Shown piece by piece: positions 53,845-64,000 of a stretch of 64,000 bases of DNA (position 1 is its first letter; the number at the start of each line of letters is the position of its first letter). The DNA is taken from positions 2,046,001 to 2,110,000 of the forward strand of contig JAUZTG010000020.1 of NCBI GenBank assembly GCA_030734395.1. Reading direction: 5' to 3'. The notes under the pieces were generated by a model, which ran no database searches, was not told the DNA's origin, and saw nothing but the letters and a program-made list of their open reading frames with translations. Both the position numbers and the translations under genes were made by a program. The DNA comes from Sarocladium kiliense (Eukaryota; Ascomycota; Sordariomycetes; Hypocreales; Sarocladiaceae).

Positions 53845-54457
53845 ATGCTCAAGTTATTCAGACTGAAAGTTGCATTTCAGCAGGTCTGAGAAGATACAAA
53901 GTTGGCCGTTGCCTCAGCACTCGGTGTCCTACGCTAGAGTAGTCCTGGTTCTGTGCTTACCTTAGCAAGGTGTGCCATCTCAGACTAGGGAAGCCTATAG
54001 TCGCTAAATGTTGGTGATTGTACGCAGGCCATTTTGGTTCAAGGTAAGGTACCTCAGGCGCCAACTTGTCAATGTTGCCTTTGCGATGCCGTGCTGACTG
54101 GTCCCGATCTCGCTCTCGAGGGTCAAACTTGACACGGCAATTAACGACCTCTTCTACTGTGCTCAAGAGACTTTCCAGCACAACTGAAGGAAAGTTCAAT
54201 TCTTGACGGCAATTTACTTCGTCTTGGCTGAACGGGGCTGCTTGTGTAAACCACTAGCGCCCAAGAGCTTGCGGCCAAATCTTTAGCCGCCGTACCCCAT
54301 ATACTTCATGCAACCAGTGCATTAGAGTTCCTTACATCTCATGTGAGCAAATGCCATGTTGGATACTTGCCCTTTGTCGAGTTGAGATATATTGAAAGCG
54401 CTGTCCATCTCGCCGTACATCAACAACCCAACGCTTCCACCTTCACAGGCGCACGAA
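53845..54457. promoter_or_regulatory. Divergent promoter, regulator and tartrate-type dehydrogenase
   Basis: 613 bases. A minus-strand open frame at 53957-54199 has no family motif. No further gene. Confidence 0.4.
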
Positions 54458-55549
54458 ATGGCTTCCAAAACTTTGAAGATCGCCGTCATCCCTGGCGATG
54501 GCATCGGTACCGAGGTCATGCCATGCGGCGTCCGGTGCCTCCAAGCTGCGGCCAAAGTATTCAAGCTCGATCTCGAGTTCGAGGAGTTTGACTTTGCAAG
54601 CTGCAAGTTCTACGCACAGCATGGAGAGATGCTTCCTCCGGATTGGAAGGAGAAGCTCTCAAAGTTTGACGCTTTGTATTTCGGAGCTGTGGGCATGCCG
54701 GATGAGGTTCCGGATGATGTCTCACTTTGGGGCAGTCTGCTCAAGTTCCGCCGCGAGTTCGATCAATATGTCAACCTTCGACCCTGCCGACTTATGCCAG
54801 GCGTAAAGTCGCCATTGGCCGATCGCAAGCCCGGCGATATTGACTTCTGGATCGTTCGTGAGAACACTGAGGGGGAATATAGCAGCATTGGTGGTATCAT
54901 CTTCGAAGGAACTGAGCGAGAGACTGTCATGCAGGAGACGGTTATGACACGTCACGGTGTTGATAGGGTACTCAAGTATGCCTTCGACCTCGCGCAGTCC
55001 CGGCCCCGAAAGCGTCTCACGAGCGCGACCAAGAGCAATGGAATCAGCATCACCATGCCGTACTGGGATAAACGCGTCCGCGAGATGGCTGCCAAGTATC
55101 CTGACATCAATGTCGACAAGTATCACATTGACATCCTGACCGCACATTTCGTGCAGCGACCAGACATCTTCGACGTTGTTGTCGCCAGCAACCTCTTTGG
55201 CGACATCCTATCCGACTTGGGCCCTGCCTGTACCGGCACTATCGGAATTGCACCTTCAGGCAACATCAACCCCGACGGCAAATTCCCCAGCCTATTCGAG
55301 CCAGTGCACGGCAGTGCGCCTGATATCGCTGGCAAGGGCATCGCGAACCCAATTGGAATGATCTGGGCTGGGCAGATGCTTCTGCATCACTTCGGGCACA
55401 CCAAGGCCGCAGATTGTGTGCTGAAGGCTATAGAGACGGTGCTGGAACAGGCTGGGCCAGAGGTGTTGACTGCGGACATGGGAGGCAAGGGCAACACGAA
55501 GACGCTTGGGGAGGCGGTTGAGAAGGAGATTTTGGCCATGGCGTTATAG
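54458..55549 (+). CDS. Tartrate/D-malate dehydrogenase (isopropylmalate dehydrogenase superfamily), 363 aa
   Basis: Beta-decarboxylating dehydrogenase of the TtuC/DmlA group, NAD- and divalent-metal-dependent, which oxidises tartrate, D-malate or related 2-hydroxyacids. One exon. Motifs in order: IPGDGIGTEV near the N-terminus, FGAVGMPDEVPDD, the LRPCRLMPGV segment, RENTEGEYSSIGG, KSNGISITMPYWDKRV, the second-subunit Lys segment in DKYHIDILTAHFV, metal-binding SNLFGDILSDLG, and the nucleotide loop EPVHGSAPDIAGKGIANPIG. The residues match the tartrate/D-malate branch rather than LeuB or IDH. The ATG at 54458 starts the family-typical KIAVIPGDGIG strand; an ATG at 54392 is in frame but adds unrelated residues. 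It may finish off hydroxyacids from the neighbouring uronate locus. Confidence 0.9.
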   Translation: MASKTLKIAVIPGDGIGTEVMPCGVRCLQAAAKVFKLDLEFEEFDFASCKFYAQHGEMLPPDWKEKLSKFDALYFGAVGMPDEVPDDVSLWGSLLKFRREFDQYVNLRPCRLMPGVKSPLADRKPGDIDFWIVRENTEGEYSSIGGIIFEGTERETVMQETVMTRHGVDRVLKYAFDLAQSRPRKRLTSATKSNGISITMPYWDKRVREMAAKYPDINVDKYHIDILTAHFVQRPDIFDVVVASNLFGDILSDLGPACTGTIGIAPSGNINPDGKFPSLFEPVHGSAPDIAGKGIANPIGMIWAGQMLLHHFGHTKAADCVLKAIETVLEQAGPEVLTADMGGKGNTKTLGEAVEKEILAMAL

Positions 55550-57483
55550 TGGAAGGAGACAGACAAATTCATAGCTGGTCTGCTGGTGGATGGTGAGTGG
55601 GTTCTAGAGATCGTCGTGATCCTTTGAGCCTTTTTAATGGTGAAGAGGATACGCCAGGATGCCACTACTGCCGTTCCTCCAGAGCCTTGAATGAACAACT
55701 ATATGTTCCAACGATATATGACAAGACACAGCATAATATTGTCACTTAGTAGCACACCCTGTGTGGTCAAGCCTTTCATGTTGAACGTGGTGAAGCCGAG
55801 GGCGTGCATTGTCCCGGGTAGCAGAGCGGAGAGCCTGCCTGTGCTTTACTCTTTCCATTGCCTGTACCCTGGATCCCTAGATCCTTGGATGGGATGATGC
55901 CTGGCAACCCTCTTCGCCTCCTCCTCCATCACAATCAGACGGGTTTCTTCCCCTTTTGCTTGATGCCCCCTGGTCACAACGCCCACCCCCTGCCTATATT
56001 CTCTCGACGCCGCCTTCTACTCTGGTTCGCCCACCGTTCACGGGCATCGAGTCAGGTACGGAACGCTGAAACACCCCCGGCTCGGGTCGTGGCCCCCGCT
56101 GACTTTGTCGGGTCTCTCTTTAGTCTCACTGGGGCTGGGCTGAGCTAGGCTGGCTGGCTGGCTGACTGCCTTTTGGCTCCCGATCAGTCTGTGTCTCACT
56201 CTTCAGAGTCCATCGTCGCTGTCTCGCTGGCTGCCGCCGTGGGCCTGCCCATCTCTTTGCCTCGTGGGTTTGTACAGGGGTGCGACCTGGCTCTTACCAA
56301 TTGTCCCGGCCCAACTCAATTCGATCAACAGATCAAATCAAACGAACAATTGCTGGCGCGCACGGCTTGCTTTTCTCTGCCGTCCCCTCATCTCATTTGC
56401 TCTGTTTTCTTTGTTTTCTTGGTCTCTTCTCTGCCTTTTCATCTTCTTGCACTTATTTGTCTACAGTTGCAAACTCTCCTGCGCGACAAGCTCCTCTCCG
56501 ACCCTCCTTATTCAGACACGACGTTGCAACAAAGCGCCTCGACACCACCTTCTTCACTCCTTTTGACCCCTTTCGACCACTGATGGGTCCCCCGTCTGCG
56601 TGTTCCTGAGCTACTGCAGTGTCGCTTATTGTCCCAGCACACTTCTCGCCCAGGGCACCTCCCGGCCCTGCATACCTCTGCATTGCGTCCGTGTCTGCAT
56701 CTGCCGTCACAACTCTCGCCATTTCCCAGGGATCAGAGGCAGCTCCACGGACTGTGCATTGTGCATACCGACCCGTCCGCAACCACCGATCGGTCCCTGT
56801 CCCACGCGAGACGCTCCCGAAGTCCAGCTCAAACCCGAACAGTCTCCAGCAGGGACAACGGCAGGGACAACGGACAATTTCTCGTCATCGCAGACACAAT
56901 AACGCACGACCCATCGAGGCTATCAAACATCTCGGCGAACGGGGCACCCTGTGCCTGCAGCGCCGACAAGCGCGCGCGCCGTGCACACACCAAGGAGCCA
57001 ACCCACTGTGCTGCAGACCACCTGTCACCGTGCGTAACGCCCTGACTGGAAGCTGCTGCGAGGATCGACGTGCCAGCCCCAGGGAAACCACTTTGCTGGC
57101 TCTCTCAGGGCTCTTCTCATTCCGCTCCAGGCGCTACCCGCTCCTGGCGGACGCAGACAAAGCAAAGAAAGACCTGCGCCCATCTTTCAGTCATCACCGT
57201 CCCAATTAGCCCAACCCACAGCAGCACGGAAGAGGACCACTTGCCCGGCAGACCCTCCAGCGGGACCCGCTCTCCTGTATCCTCCTGCACGTCCCCGGCG
57301 AGGCGCACGCCGTCTGAGACGCTTCATTCCATCCTTTTCTCACTACAATAGATTACTTGCTCCCCTTGCGCCAACCAGCCCAATTCGACGCCAGCCGCTC
57401 CGTCTGGTGCTCGCTGTCACTGTCGCAGCGACATACAGTCAAGGCTCGGCCATTACGCCCAAGCGCAAATATCCGACGCAGCC
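55550..57483. other. Very long intergenic region / 5' leader of the alpha/beta hydrolase gene
   Basis: About 1.9 kb. From about 55900 to 57480 it is rich in C and T with no dominant reading frame, several short plus-strand open frames (for example 56619-57209) and no family motif. It most likely holds a distal promoter and a long leader with upstream ORFs. Confidence 0.45.
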
Positions 57484-60186
57484 ATGGAGTACGAAGCTGC
57501 AGACGTCCCCCCTATCCCCACGCGAACCCATTCTTCTCACCTCTCTCACCACGGCGGACGTCGCAAGTCACTGCCCACACCTTCCGCCTCCTCTAATCGC
57601 CGCTCGGTCGCCCCGGCCTCCAGTCCCGAAGTCATTTCCAACCTCATCAGCAGCCTCAGCATCATCTCGAAACCCTCCAGCAACTACTTCGACTCCGATC
57701 ACACTGTCACAAGCTTCTCGGTTCCTGCCAGCCCAGGCCTCGGCCCTGGAGGTACTGGCAGTTTCGGCGTCGACTACGGTGCCTACTCTCCCCGAGGCGG
57801 TCTTGAGGGCGTCCGTGAGGAACCTGTTTCTCTAGATGAGCTCGCTGCGTCGTCCCCCGTTATCCGCACGGCGAAGCCACCTAGTGGCTTCTCCTCTTTG
57901 ACTGCTCCCAAGACTCCGAGTCGCGAGAGCGGGCTGCGTTCTTTCATGAGGAGCAGCAGCAGTGCCAATCCCTCGAGACCATCTTCGCGGGGGTCAGTCA
58001 ACTCACGGAATGACGACGCACAAAGCATTGGTAACGTCTCGATCGAACGTGGCTCTGCGCCTACGCCTGAACTTAAGCGACGAAGATCCCACGACAGCTG
58101 GGGAAAGAAAACTAATCGGAGCTCCAAGGGCTTGATGTACATGAGCTCGCGGGAACGGCTCAGGGAGAAGGACTACGAACGCAAAAGAGGCAGTGGCGGC
58201 GCCGGCGTAGGGGGCGCAGGCGCTGGGAGCAGTAGCAACCACAGCGGCGGGCGAGGGGATCCTTTCCTCGCCGAGACTGCCATCAGCGAGGAGCCTGGTA
58301 CCAACAGCGATAACCCGAACGGCGACCGCGCTATGGATCCTTCACGACATATTCCCGCCCGTGATTCCAGCCTCCGGAAGACGGGCTCCAAGCGCTCGAG
58401 CGCCCGGAAGTCAAAGCGTGATCAGGAAGGATCTCTTGCAGACATCATTGTCGAAGCCGACGAGCCTTTGAGATACACGCACGAGTCATCCAAGAAGAAG
58501 GGCTCCAAATCCATTCCGATGCTTGATCCCCAGACATTCCTCAATTATCAGCCGTCCGGAAGTGCTGCTACCCCAGCCAGTAAGAACACTCGTGAAAGCA
58601 GCCGTGTGGATGAAGGCAGGACCGAACAGCCCGCTACCGACGAACTGGATGAGGATGGAGCACCATTTCCCGCAGTATCACAGAGCCGCCGCCGGGACGA
58701 GCACAGCACAGACCGCAGCGGACGCAGGCGCTCTGGACGACAAAGCCCTGGCCCGGCGGAAGGTGTCAAGGTCAAACGCAGTAGTTCCCGATTGAAGCGC
58801 TTCTCAGGCCAATTAAGTCCGCGCCCTGACGACGAGAGTCGGGAGACATCCACTGATGGACAGCGGCCTCCCCCTCCTGTTGGCTATGAACGTCCGCAAT
58901 CTGCTGACTCCATTGACGACGCTGTTGAGTCTTATCTATGCTCCCCACGACTTTCACAGAAGATTCGACACCCTCAAACAGGTCGCACAATCTCATTTTC
59001 TGAGGTTGGTGACGCTAATGGGTCAGCCGTGTTCTGTTGTGTCGGAATGGGTCTTACTCGATATATCACGGCCTTCTATGACGAGCTTGCACTGACACTC
59101 AAGCTGCGACTGATCACTCCTGATCGCCCAGGAGTGGGTGACAGCGAGCCTTACGCGGATGGCACTGCAACACCACTCGGCTGGCCAGGTAGATTTCACA
59201 CCCCCTAAGACGTTGTTGAAGATGAAACTAATCCCCTCGCGGCAGACGACGTGTATGCCATCTGCCAGGCATTGAAGATCACCAAGTTCTCGATCCTTGC
59301 TCATTCAGCCGGCGCGATTTACGCCCTTGCAACAGCTCTTCGAATGCCTCAACACATCCGTGGCCGGATTCATTTGCTAGCACCATGGATTCCTCCGTCA
59401 CAGATGAACGTCTTTGGGGCCTCGCAGTCACTACCCCCGACTAACGCCATCCCGACTTCACAGCGTATTCTGCGGGCCCTCCCAACACCCTTCCTGAAAG
59501 CAGCAAACAGCAGCTTCATGACTGCCACAAGCAGCTCCATCACAAGTTCACTGCCCAAGAACCCCCGCCGAGGCAAGCGAAAGTCGAGTGCAAAGGATGC
59601 TGCCGCAGCTACATCAGGCATGGACCAGGAGAACATCGGCCAAACTAGCTACAACAAAGGCGGGAAAGACAGCACAGCCAATGATGCAAGCATTACGATG
59701 GACGACACCGACCGTGGGCGGCCCGCTGATAAGGGGCTGGCAGGCGACAGTGCTATTTTCGCGGCTGCCGCTGATGCCATGGCTGACCGCGAGCGTCAAA
59801 TGACCTACGATGCTCGGTTGACCCACGCTATCTGGGAGTTAGCCACCACAGGTGCCAATCCGGCCGTCGACTTGCTTGTATGTCTTGAGCGACGGCATAC
59901 CATCGGCTTCCGGTATGTTGACATTACACGGCCCGTTGTTGTCCACCACGGAAGCCGAGACACGCGCGTCCCTGTCGAGAACGTTCGCTGGCTCGGCAAG
60001 ACTATGAGGCGTTGCGAGGTCAGAGTACTTGAAGGTGAAGGCCATGGTCTCATGGCGAGTGCAAGTGTCATGGGCGCAGTGCTCATGGAGATCAGCAAAG
60101 AGTGGGAGGACTGGATGCGAGTCACCGGCGCGGATGGCCGCAAGGAGCGGGAGCGTGGCCGGCGAGGCACAGTTGGCAGAGGATAA
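57484..60186 (+). CDS. Alpha/beta hydrolase with long disordered N-terminus, 2 exons, 881 aa
   Basis: Exons are 57484-59188 and 59246-60186, with an intron starting GTAGAT. Residues 1-490 are low-complexity, rich in Ser, Arg, Pro and Gly, with many basic patches (RRKS, KRSSARKSKRDQEG) that look like phosphorylation targets. The alpha/beta hydrolase fold follows. VFCCVGMGLTRY is strand 3 and the oxyanion loop, and LITPDRPGVGDSEPY is the family's DRPG loop. The nucleophile elbow is LAHSAGAI, where the usual first Gly is Ala. RPVVVHHGSRDTRVPVENV carries the acid and EGEGHGLM the His. A charged insert of about 110 residues interrupts the cap region. The catalytic triad is present, so an esterase, lipase or epoxide-hydrolase-like activity is expected; the substrate is unknown. 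It is a conserved fungal type rather than part of the clusters. Confidence 0.85.
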
Positions 60187-61628
60187 TGAAGTCCATTCTT
60201 CCGCCGAAGGGCTTCGCAGTGATTTATGTGGACTTGGAAACCCCTGGTCATGACCCCACAAGCATCGAAAGCCTCGCTTTTTGTTCTTATACGACCACAA
60301 GGGATTTGGGTCACATTTTGGATCGCTGGGGCATCTTATCATGGCGTCACGAGGTGCATTGCTTTTTGTTCGTTTCTTAACCTACTATACTTCCTACCAT
60401 GGGAGCTTGAGGAACCTTGAGAAGAGTCGCGCTTCTGGTCGCAGACGTGCGATGTGGCGCGTCTTTGGAAGATCCCGACTTGATATGCCGCGTGCGGGCG
60501 GTTTGTATGATTATGTGGTCGGGTGCGGAAGGGCGGCAGGATCTAAGAAAAAATATCTTATGTAGTCCCATAATGTCTTGTTAATATGTTTACGCAATCA
60601 GAAAGCGGCTCGAAGGGTCTTTTGTTCTTGGTGAAGATCAGATTGTGTTTGTGGCTGACAGCTGCCGTAGTATCATATATGCATCATTATATACGTGGCT
60701 CCTATGCATCTGTCGTTTTGCCCGTCATCGTTTCACTGCACAGGCCATTCGAGGTCCAACGAGCAGCAGCTTCGAACAAAGGACAGTTGAATTCACAGCC
60801 TCGGCTTCTCGCCAGTATCCTGAGAGACAGGGATGAGCCCTGGAGCAAGCACGTAAACTGGGGGTTCTGGGCCAGGGGTTTTATCTTGATTGGGGAAAAA
60901 ATCGCTTGAAGGGGGACGGAAACTATCGACTTGCCCAGCCAACATGTCCTTTGTGAAAACAGAAGCCACAGAAGGAATATAGATTAATTCGGGCAAAAAA
61001 GCTGATTGAATGCCGGAACATTTATTCTAGCCTGCTGAAGAAGGGAGCGAGGGGGGGCCATCATTCAGCCGAGATCTGGGTTGGCTGGTGTCGGTGAAGG
61101 ACGCGTCCTGCACGGCGCACATGCAATGCTACCCTTCGGGAAGAGGGACCAAGATGACTTGACTTTACAAAAGAGGGGTTTCACGAGACGGGAGAGAGAG
61201 ATAGGCAGATTCAAGTAGGCAAGAGAGGGGAAAAGCCCCCCGGTATGATTCTTAATTCTTCTCATCATGTAAGCCTAGCAAGAATAGCTAATAACTTTAG
61301 GTATTCTTTCCCCCCCGTGAGAAGCCTCCTTCTTGCAATGTAACAAAAACACTAAGCCAACATCAATGACATACGCACACCACCCATCCAATCAACCGAA
61401 GCACTCTTCTTCTTTCCTCCGCTCCACTCCCTCTTCATGTGCCGTGTTCCCGTCCCGAAGCCACAAGTTCTAGAACCGGAGACCCTCATGCTGTAGTAGC
61501 AATGTAGAAGGGAAGAAAGCCAGTTTGGAAAGGGAGACAAGGCCCAGAAGGAAGCAGAGTGAAGAATGAACAAGCATCTTTTTGTTTTCGTTTCGATTGT
61601 TTGCGAGGGTGTGTGTGACGTATCGCGC
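60187..61628. other. Convergent intergenic region
   Basis: About 1.4 kb between the 3' ends of the hydrolase and the transporter. Short open frames occur on both strands but none is convincing. Confidence 0.4.
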
Positions 61629-63528
61629 TTACTCGTCGTCGTGAGCATCGACGGTTGTGTGCTTCCACTTGCGGGCCTGAACCTTGCGGCGGAAGAGAAT
61701 GTCGATCTCGCGGTAGGAGCGGTGCTTCATCTCGGGGAGCCACCACCAGGCCATGGCGGTACAGACGAGAGCAGTGCCAGCCCAGACGTATCCGCACTTG
61801 CCACCAAGGTTGCCACCCTGTCAGGTATCATGTCAGTAAGACGCATCAAGTATTAGAAGAGATTGTAGGAACGTACAGTGGGGTTAAGCATGTAGCTGGA
61901 GAGGAAGATACAGGGGATGTTGACGAGGTAGTAGCAAGCACGGCCGAGACCAGTGGTCAGAGGACGGAGACGGATAGCAGAGGTCTCGCCGATGATGACC
62001 CAGGAAGCGGGAGCCGGACCGAGGGTGAAGAGAATGGAGATGAGCAGACCGAGCGAGGCCTGGGCATTGGAAAGGACGGTCTTGTGGGCCTCGGAGGTGG
62101 GAGAAACAGAGGCGGCGATACCAAGGGCAACCAGGAAGGCAACAGCGATGGCCTGACCGCCGACGTAGACTTGGCGACGAGTGAGGTAGGTCATGAGAAT
62201 CCAGGAGAGCATGACCATGACCGTCTGGAGGGCGGAGGTGATGAGACCCATGGTGAAAGCCATTCTGTCGGTCATACCGGCCTCTGTTTTTATTGTCAGT
62301 ATTCGGAACCCTCAGAGCACGCAGCTGGGAGTGGAAGGGCCAGAACTCACGTTGGAAGAAGAAGACAGCCTGGTTGGCAATCAGGTTACCAGTCAAGTTC
62401 TGAGAAGCGTAGACGCAGCACACAATGAGGGTACGGTAAAGGTCAATGCCGCGGAACAGCTCAAGGTAGCTGGGCTCCTTCTCACTCGTCTCAAGGTCAA
62501 TAGTACGGCGCATCATAGCAACAGTCTCAGAGGCATTGGTGACGACGGTGCTACGTCCCAGACGGCTGACGGCCTTGGCTGCCTGTTCAAGACGGCCCTT
62601 GCGGACAAGCCACCAGGGAGACTCGGGAGCAAGGTAGAGGAGGATGGCGAGCGGGGTGGGGAACATCCACTGCAGTGCAATGGGGATGCGGTAGGAGATT
62701 GGGTCGTCAACAGACTCGTAGACGTAGCAGACGGCCTGGACGATGATGGCGCCAATGGCCCAGAACATCTGGAGCATCTGAGTGGCAGGGGCACGAAGCC
62801 TCATGGGCACAATCTCAGAGCAGTAGGCAGGGGAGTTGGCAATGAAGATACCCCACGGCACACCTTCGAGAAGTTGAGCAGCCAGGAAGACGGGCAGGGA
62901 CTTTCCGAAGTAGAAGACGAAGATGAAGCAGTTGAGCAGCATCAGGCCGGAGATGGTGGCCCAGCGGTAGCCGATGGCGGAGGTCAGAGGACCAGCGAGG
63001 AAGCAGCCGATGAGGGCACCAATGGGACCGGAGGCTTGGAGAGCGGATTGCCAGGCGTGCTCGATGACCCATTTCTCCTCGCCGTTGTCCATGGTCAAGA
63101 CACCGTAGTCCTTTGCGAAGCGAGGGAGGGCAATGAAGTTACCCATCAGGAACACGCAGTAGGACTCCATGATCTGTAGAGAAGGTAAAGAGTAAGTAAG
63201 TTGAATTTCAAATCGCCACGATGCATGCAAACCCAGAGGTTTGAAATCCCATCAAAATGCATGAGAATCAGGTGAGCTTTTTTGGCAAACTTACAATCGT
63301 GCAGGACATGATGAAAGCCCAGGTGGCGGCCATGGGATATGCGCGCACACACTCAAGCACACCCATCTGGAACTCGGCATTCTCAGCCTCAATGGCATCA
63401 GCCTTGAAATCCTTGATCTTCGCCTTCTCATCCAGGTCAGCGGTATGGTCAATGTGCTGCCTCTGCGCCTCTTCCACCTCGGGGTGGACGCCGGCCTCTG
63501 CGGCCTTGGAGTCGGCGGAATTGCTCAT
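61629..63528 (-). CDS. MFS sugar transporter, maltose/alpha-glucoside permease type, 4 exons, 550 aa
   Basis: Sugar:proton symporter family carrier at the plasma membrane. Exons: 63528-63295, 63173-62351, 62283-61877 and 61817-61629. The charged N-terminal tail (about 60 residues) leads to helix 1 (YPMAATWAFIMSCTI). Signature words are GPIGALIGCFLAGPL with GYRWATISGLM, the AQLLEGVPWGIF and YCSEIVPMRLRA segment between helices 4 and 5, PESPWWLVRKGRLEQA in the central loop, and GETSAIRLRPLTTGLGRACYY, with PEMKHRSYREIDILF at the end. The PESP and PEM(K)xRSxxEID motifs are standard for the family. Codon use is C-biased, hinting at good expression. It is not near any other sugar-catabolic gene in the window. 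The substrate is most likely maltose or another alpha-glucoside, but hexose or quinate transport cannot be excluded. Confidence 0.92.
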
Positions 63529-64000
63529 GTTGAAAGGCTTGTATGAGAACCCAAGACTAAGAACTTTTTATCCTTGATGGGGTTTCCTTTCTTTTGTTGG
63601 AATTCCTATCAAAGAGGTAAGGAAGACGTGAAGAAAGTAAAAAGAAGAATCGGAAACGCGAGACAGAGACGGAACGAGAAAGATGTTCGATGAGCTCGGC
63701 GCACGGCTTCTTATGAGCTTAGCCGCTTGGCCACCACAACCACACAAATGGCCCCTTGTCGGATTGAGCCAGCGATTGGAGAGCGTATGAGGAGGGGGAT
63801 GGGGCCACGATTTGTCGGAAGCATATTGGGGGAAAAGACGGGGTTAGCCTTGCGCACCCCGGCCCCCGTGTTTGGAGAGAGGGAGACGTAAAGCCCCCCC
63901 CAGACAAGTCTGAGAATGGGGGAGGGGGCGGCCCTCGAAGCTTCCTGTGGCTTTCTGGAGTGAATCTACGGCAGCATCCAAGCTAGCAGTATGCTTGAAC
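63529..64000. promoter_or_regulatory. Promoter of the sugar transporter
   Basis: 472 bases to the window end. G/C runs (for example CCCCCCC near 63896 and GGGGGAGGGGG near 63918) could include CreA-type sites. No gene. Confidence 0.4.

Noticed and set aside
53957..54199. Minus-strand open frame upstream of the fungal_trans-only regulator, tested as a missing zinc-cluster exon
   Set aside because: It has only one Cys in a charged segment and no CX2CX6C pattern.
56619..57209. 196-codon plus-strand open frame upstream of the alpha/beta hydrolase
   Set aside because: Biased Arg/Pro/Ser translation in CT-rich leader sequence; all three forward frames are partly open here.
61655..63179. Long plus-strand open frames opposite the sugar transporter
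   Set aside because: Antisense shadows of the codon-biased transporter exons.
1..64000. tRNA, rRNA, CRISPR and intact transposon searches by eye
   Set aside because: No cloverleaf with a good B box, no spaced direct-repeat array and no transposase or reverse-transcriptase motif was seen; a tRNAscan or RepeatMasker run would settle it.

Overview
The window looks like nuclear DNA of a filamentous ascomycete (Pezizomycotina). Most genes carry several short introns (about 50-110 bp, GT...AG, often with a CTAAC-like branch site). Zn2Cys6/fungal_trans regulators are numerous, and the core genes (PGK, SEM1/DSS1, IML2) have their fungal forms. I cannot fix the class or species from the sequence alone. 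Exon limits below were worked out by hand from splice consensus, reading phase and protein-family continuity.

Layout. 1-7.2 kb is a housekeeping block: phosphoglycerate kinase, the proteasome-lid/TREX-2 protein Sem1, an Iml2-family mitochondrial outer-membrane protein and a sterol-desaturase-superfamily membrane protein. About 8.2-24.5 kb is a catabolic or secondary-metabolic cluster. It holds two xylose-isomerase-like TIM-barrel (3-dehydroshikimate-dehydratase-like) enzymes, a Dal5-type MFS carrier, a fumarate-reductase-like flavoprotein, an SDR, a Zn2Cys6 activator, an Old-Yellow-Enzyme-type reductase and a shikimate/quinate-dehydrogenase-like protein. Four of these enzymes end in peroxisomal PTS1 tripeptides (SKL, SRL, SKL, SRM), which suggests that a shikimate-type ring pathway has been placed in the peroxisome. 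This is the strongest novel signal in the window.

25-34.3 kb holds a decayed D-glycerate 3-kinase, a very large secreted SGNH-hydrolase/FG-GAP-repeat protein (about 1400 aa), a gene-poor AT-richer stretch and an orphan bZIP segment. About 34.9-55.5 kb resembles a polyuronide-utilisation locus: a Zn2Cys6 regulator, a secreted alginate-lyase-like polysaccharide lyase, an intracellular GH88 unsaturated-uronyl hydrolase, a Dal5-type MFS carrier, a second Zn2Cys6 regulator, a secreted GH28-like beta-helix hydrolase, a short Zn2Cys6-only protein beside a fungal_trans-only protein, and a tartrate/D-malate dehydrogenase. Together these could cut an acidic polysaccharide outside the cell, import unsaturated oligosaccharides, remove the terminal unsaturated uronate inside the cell and oxidise hydroxyacids.

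57.5-63.5 kb returns to ordinary genes: a long alpha/beta hydrolase with a low-complexity N-terminus and a very long 5' leader, and a maltose-type sugar transporter. I found no rRNA, tRNA, CRISPR array or intact transposon.
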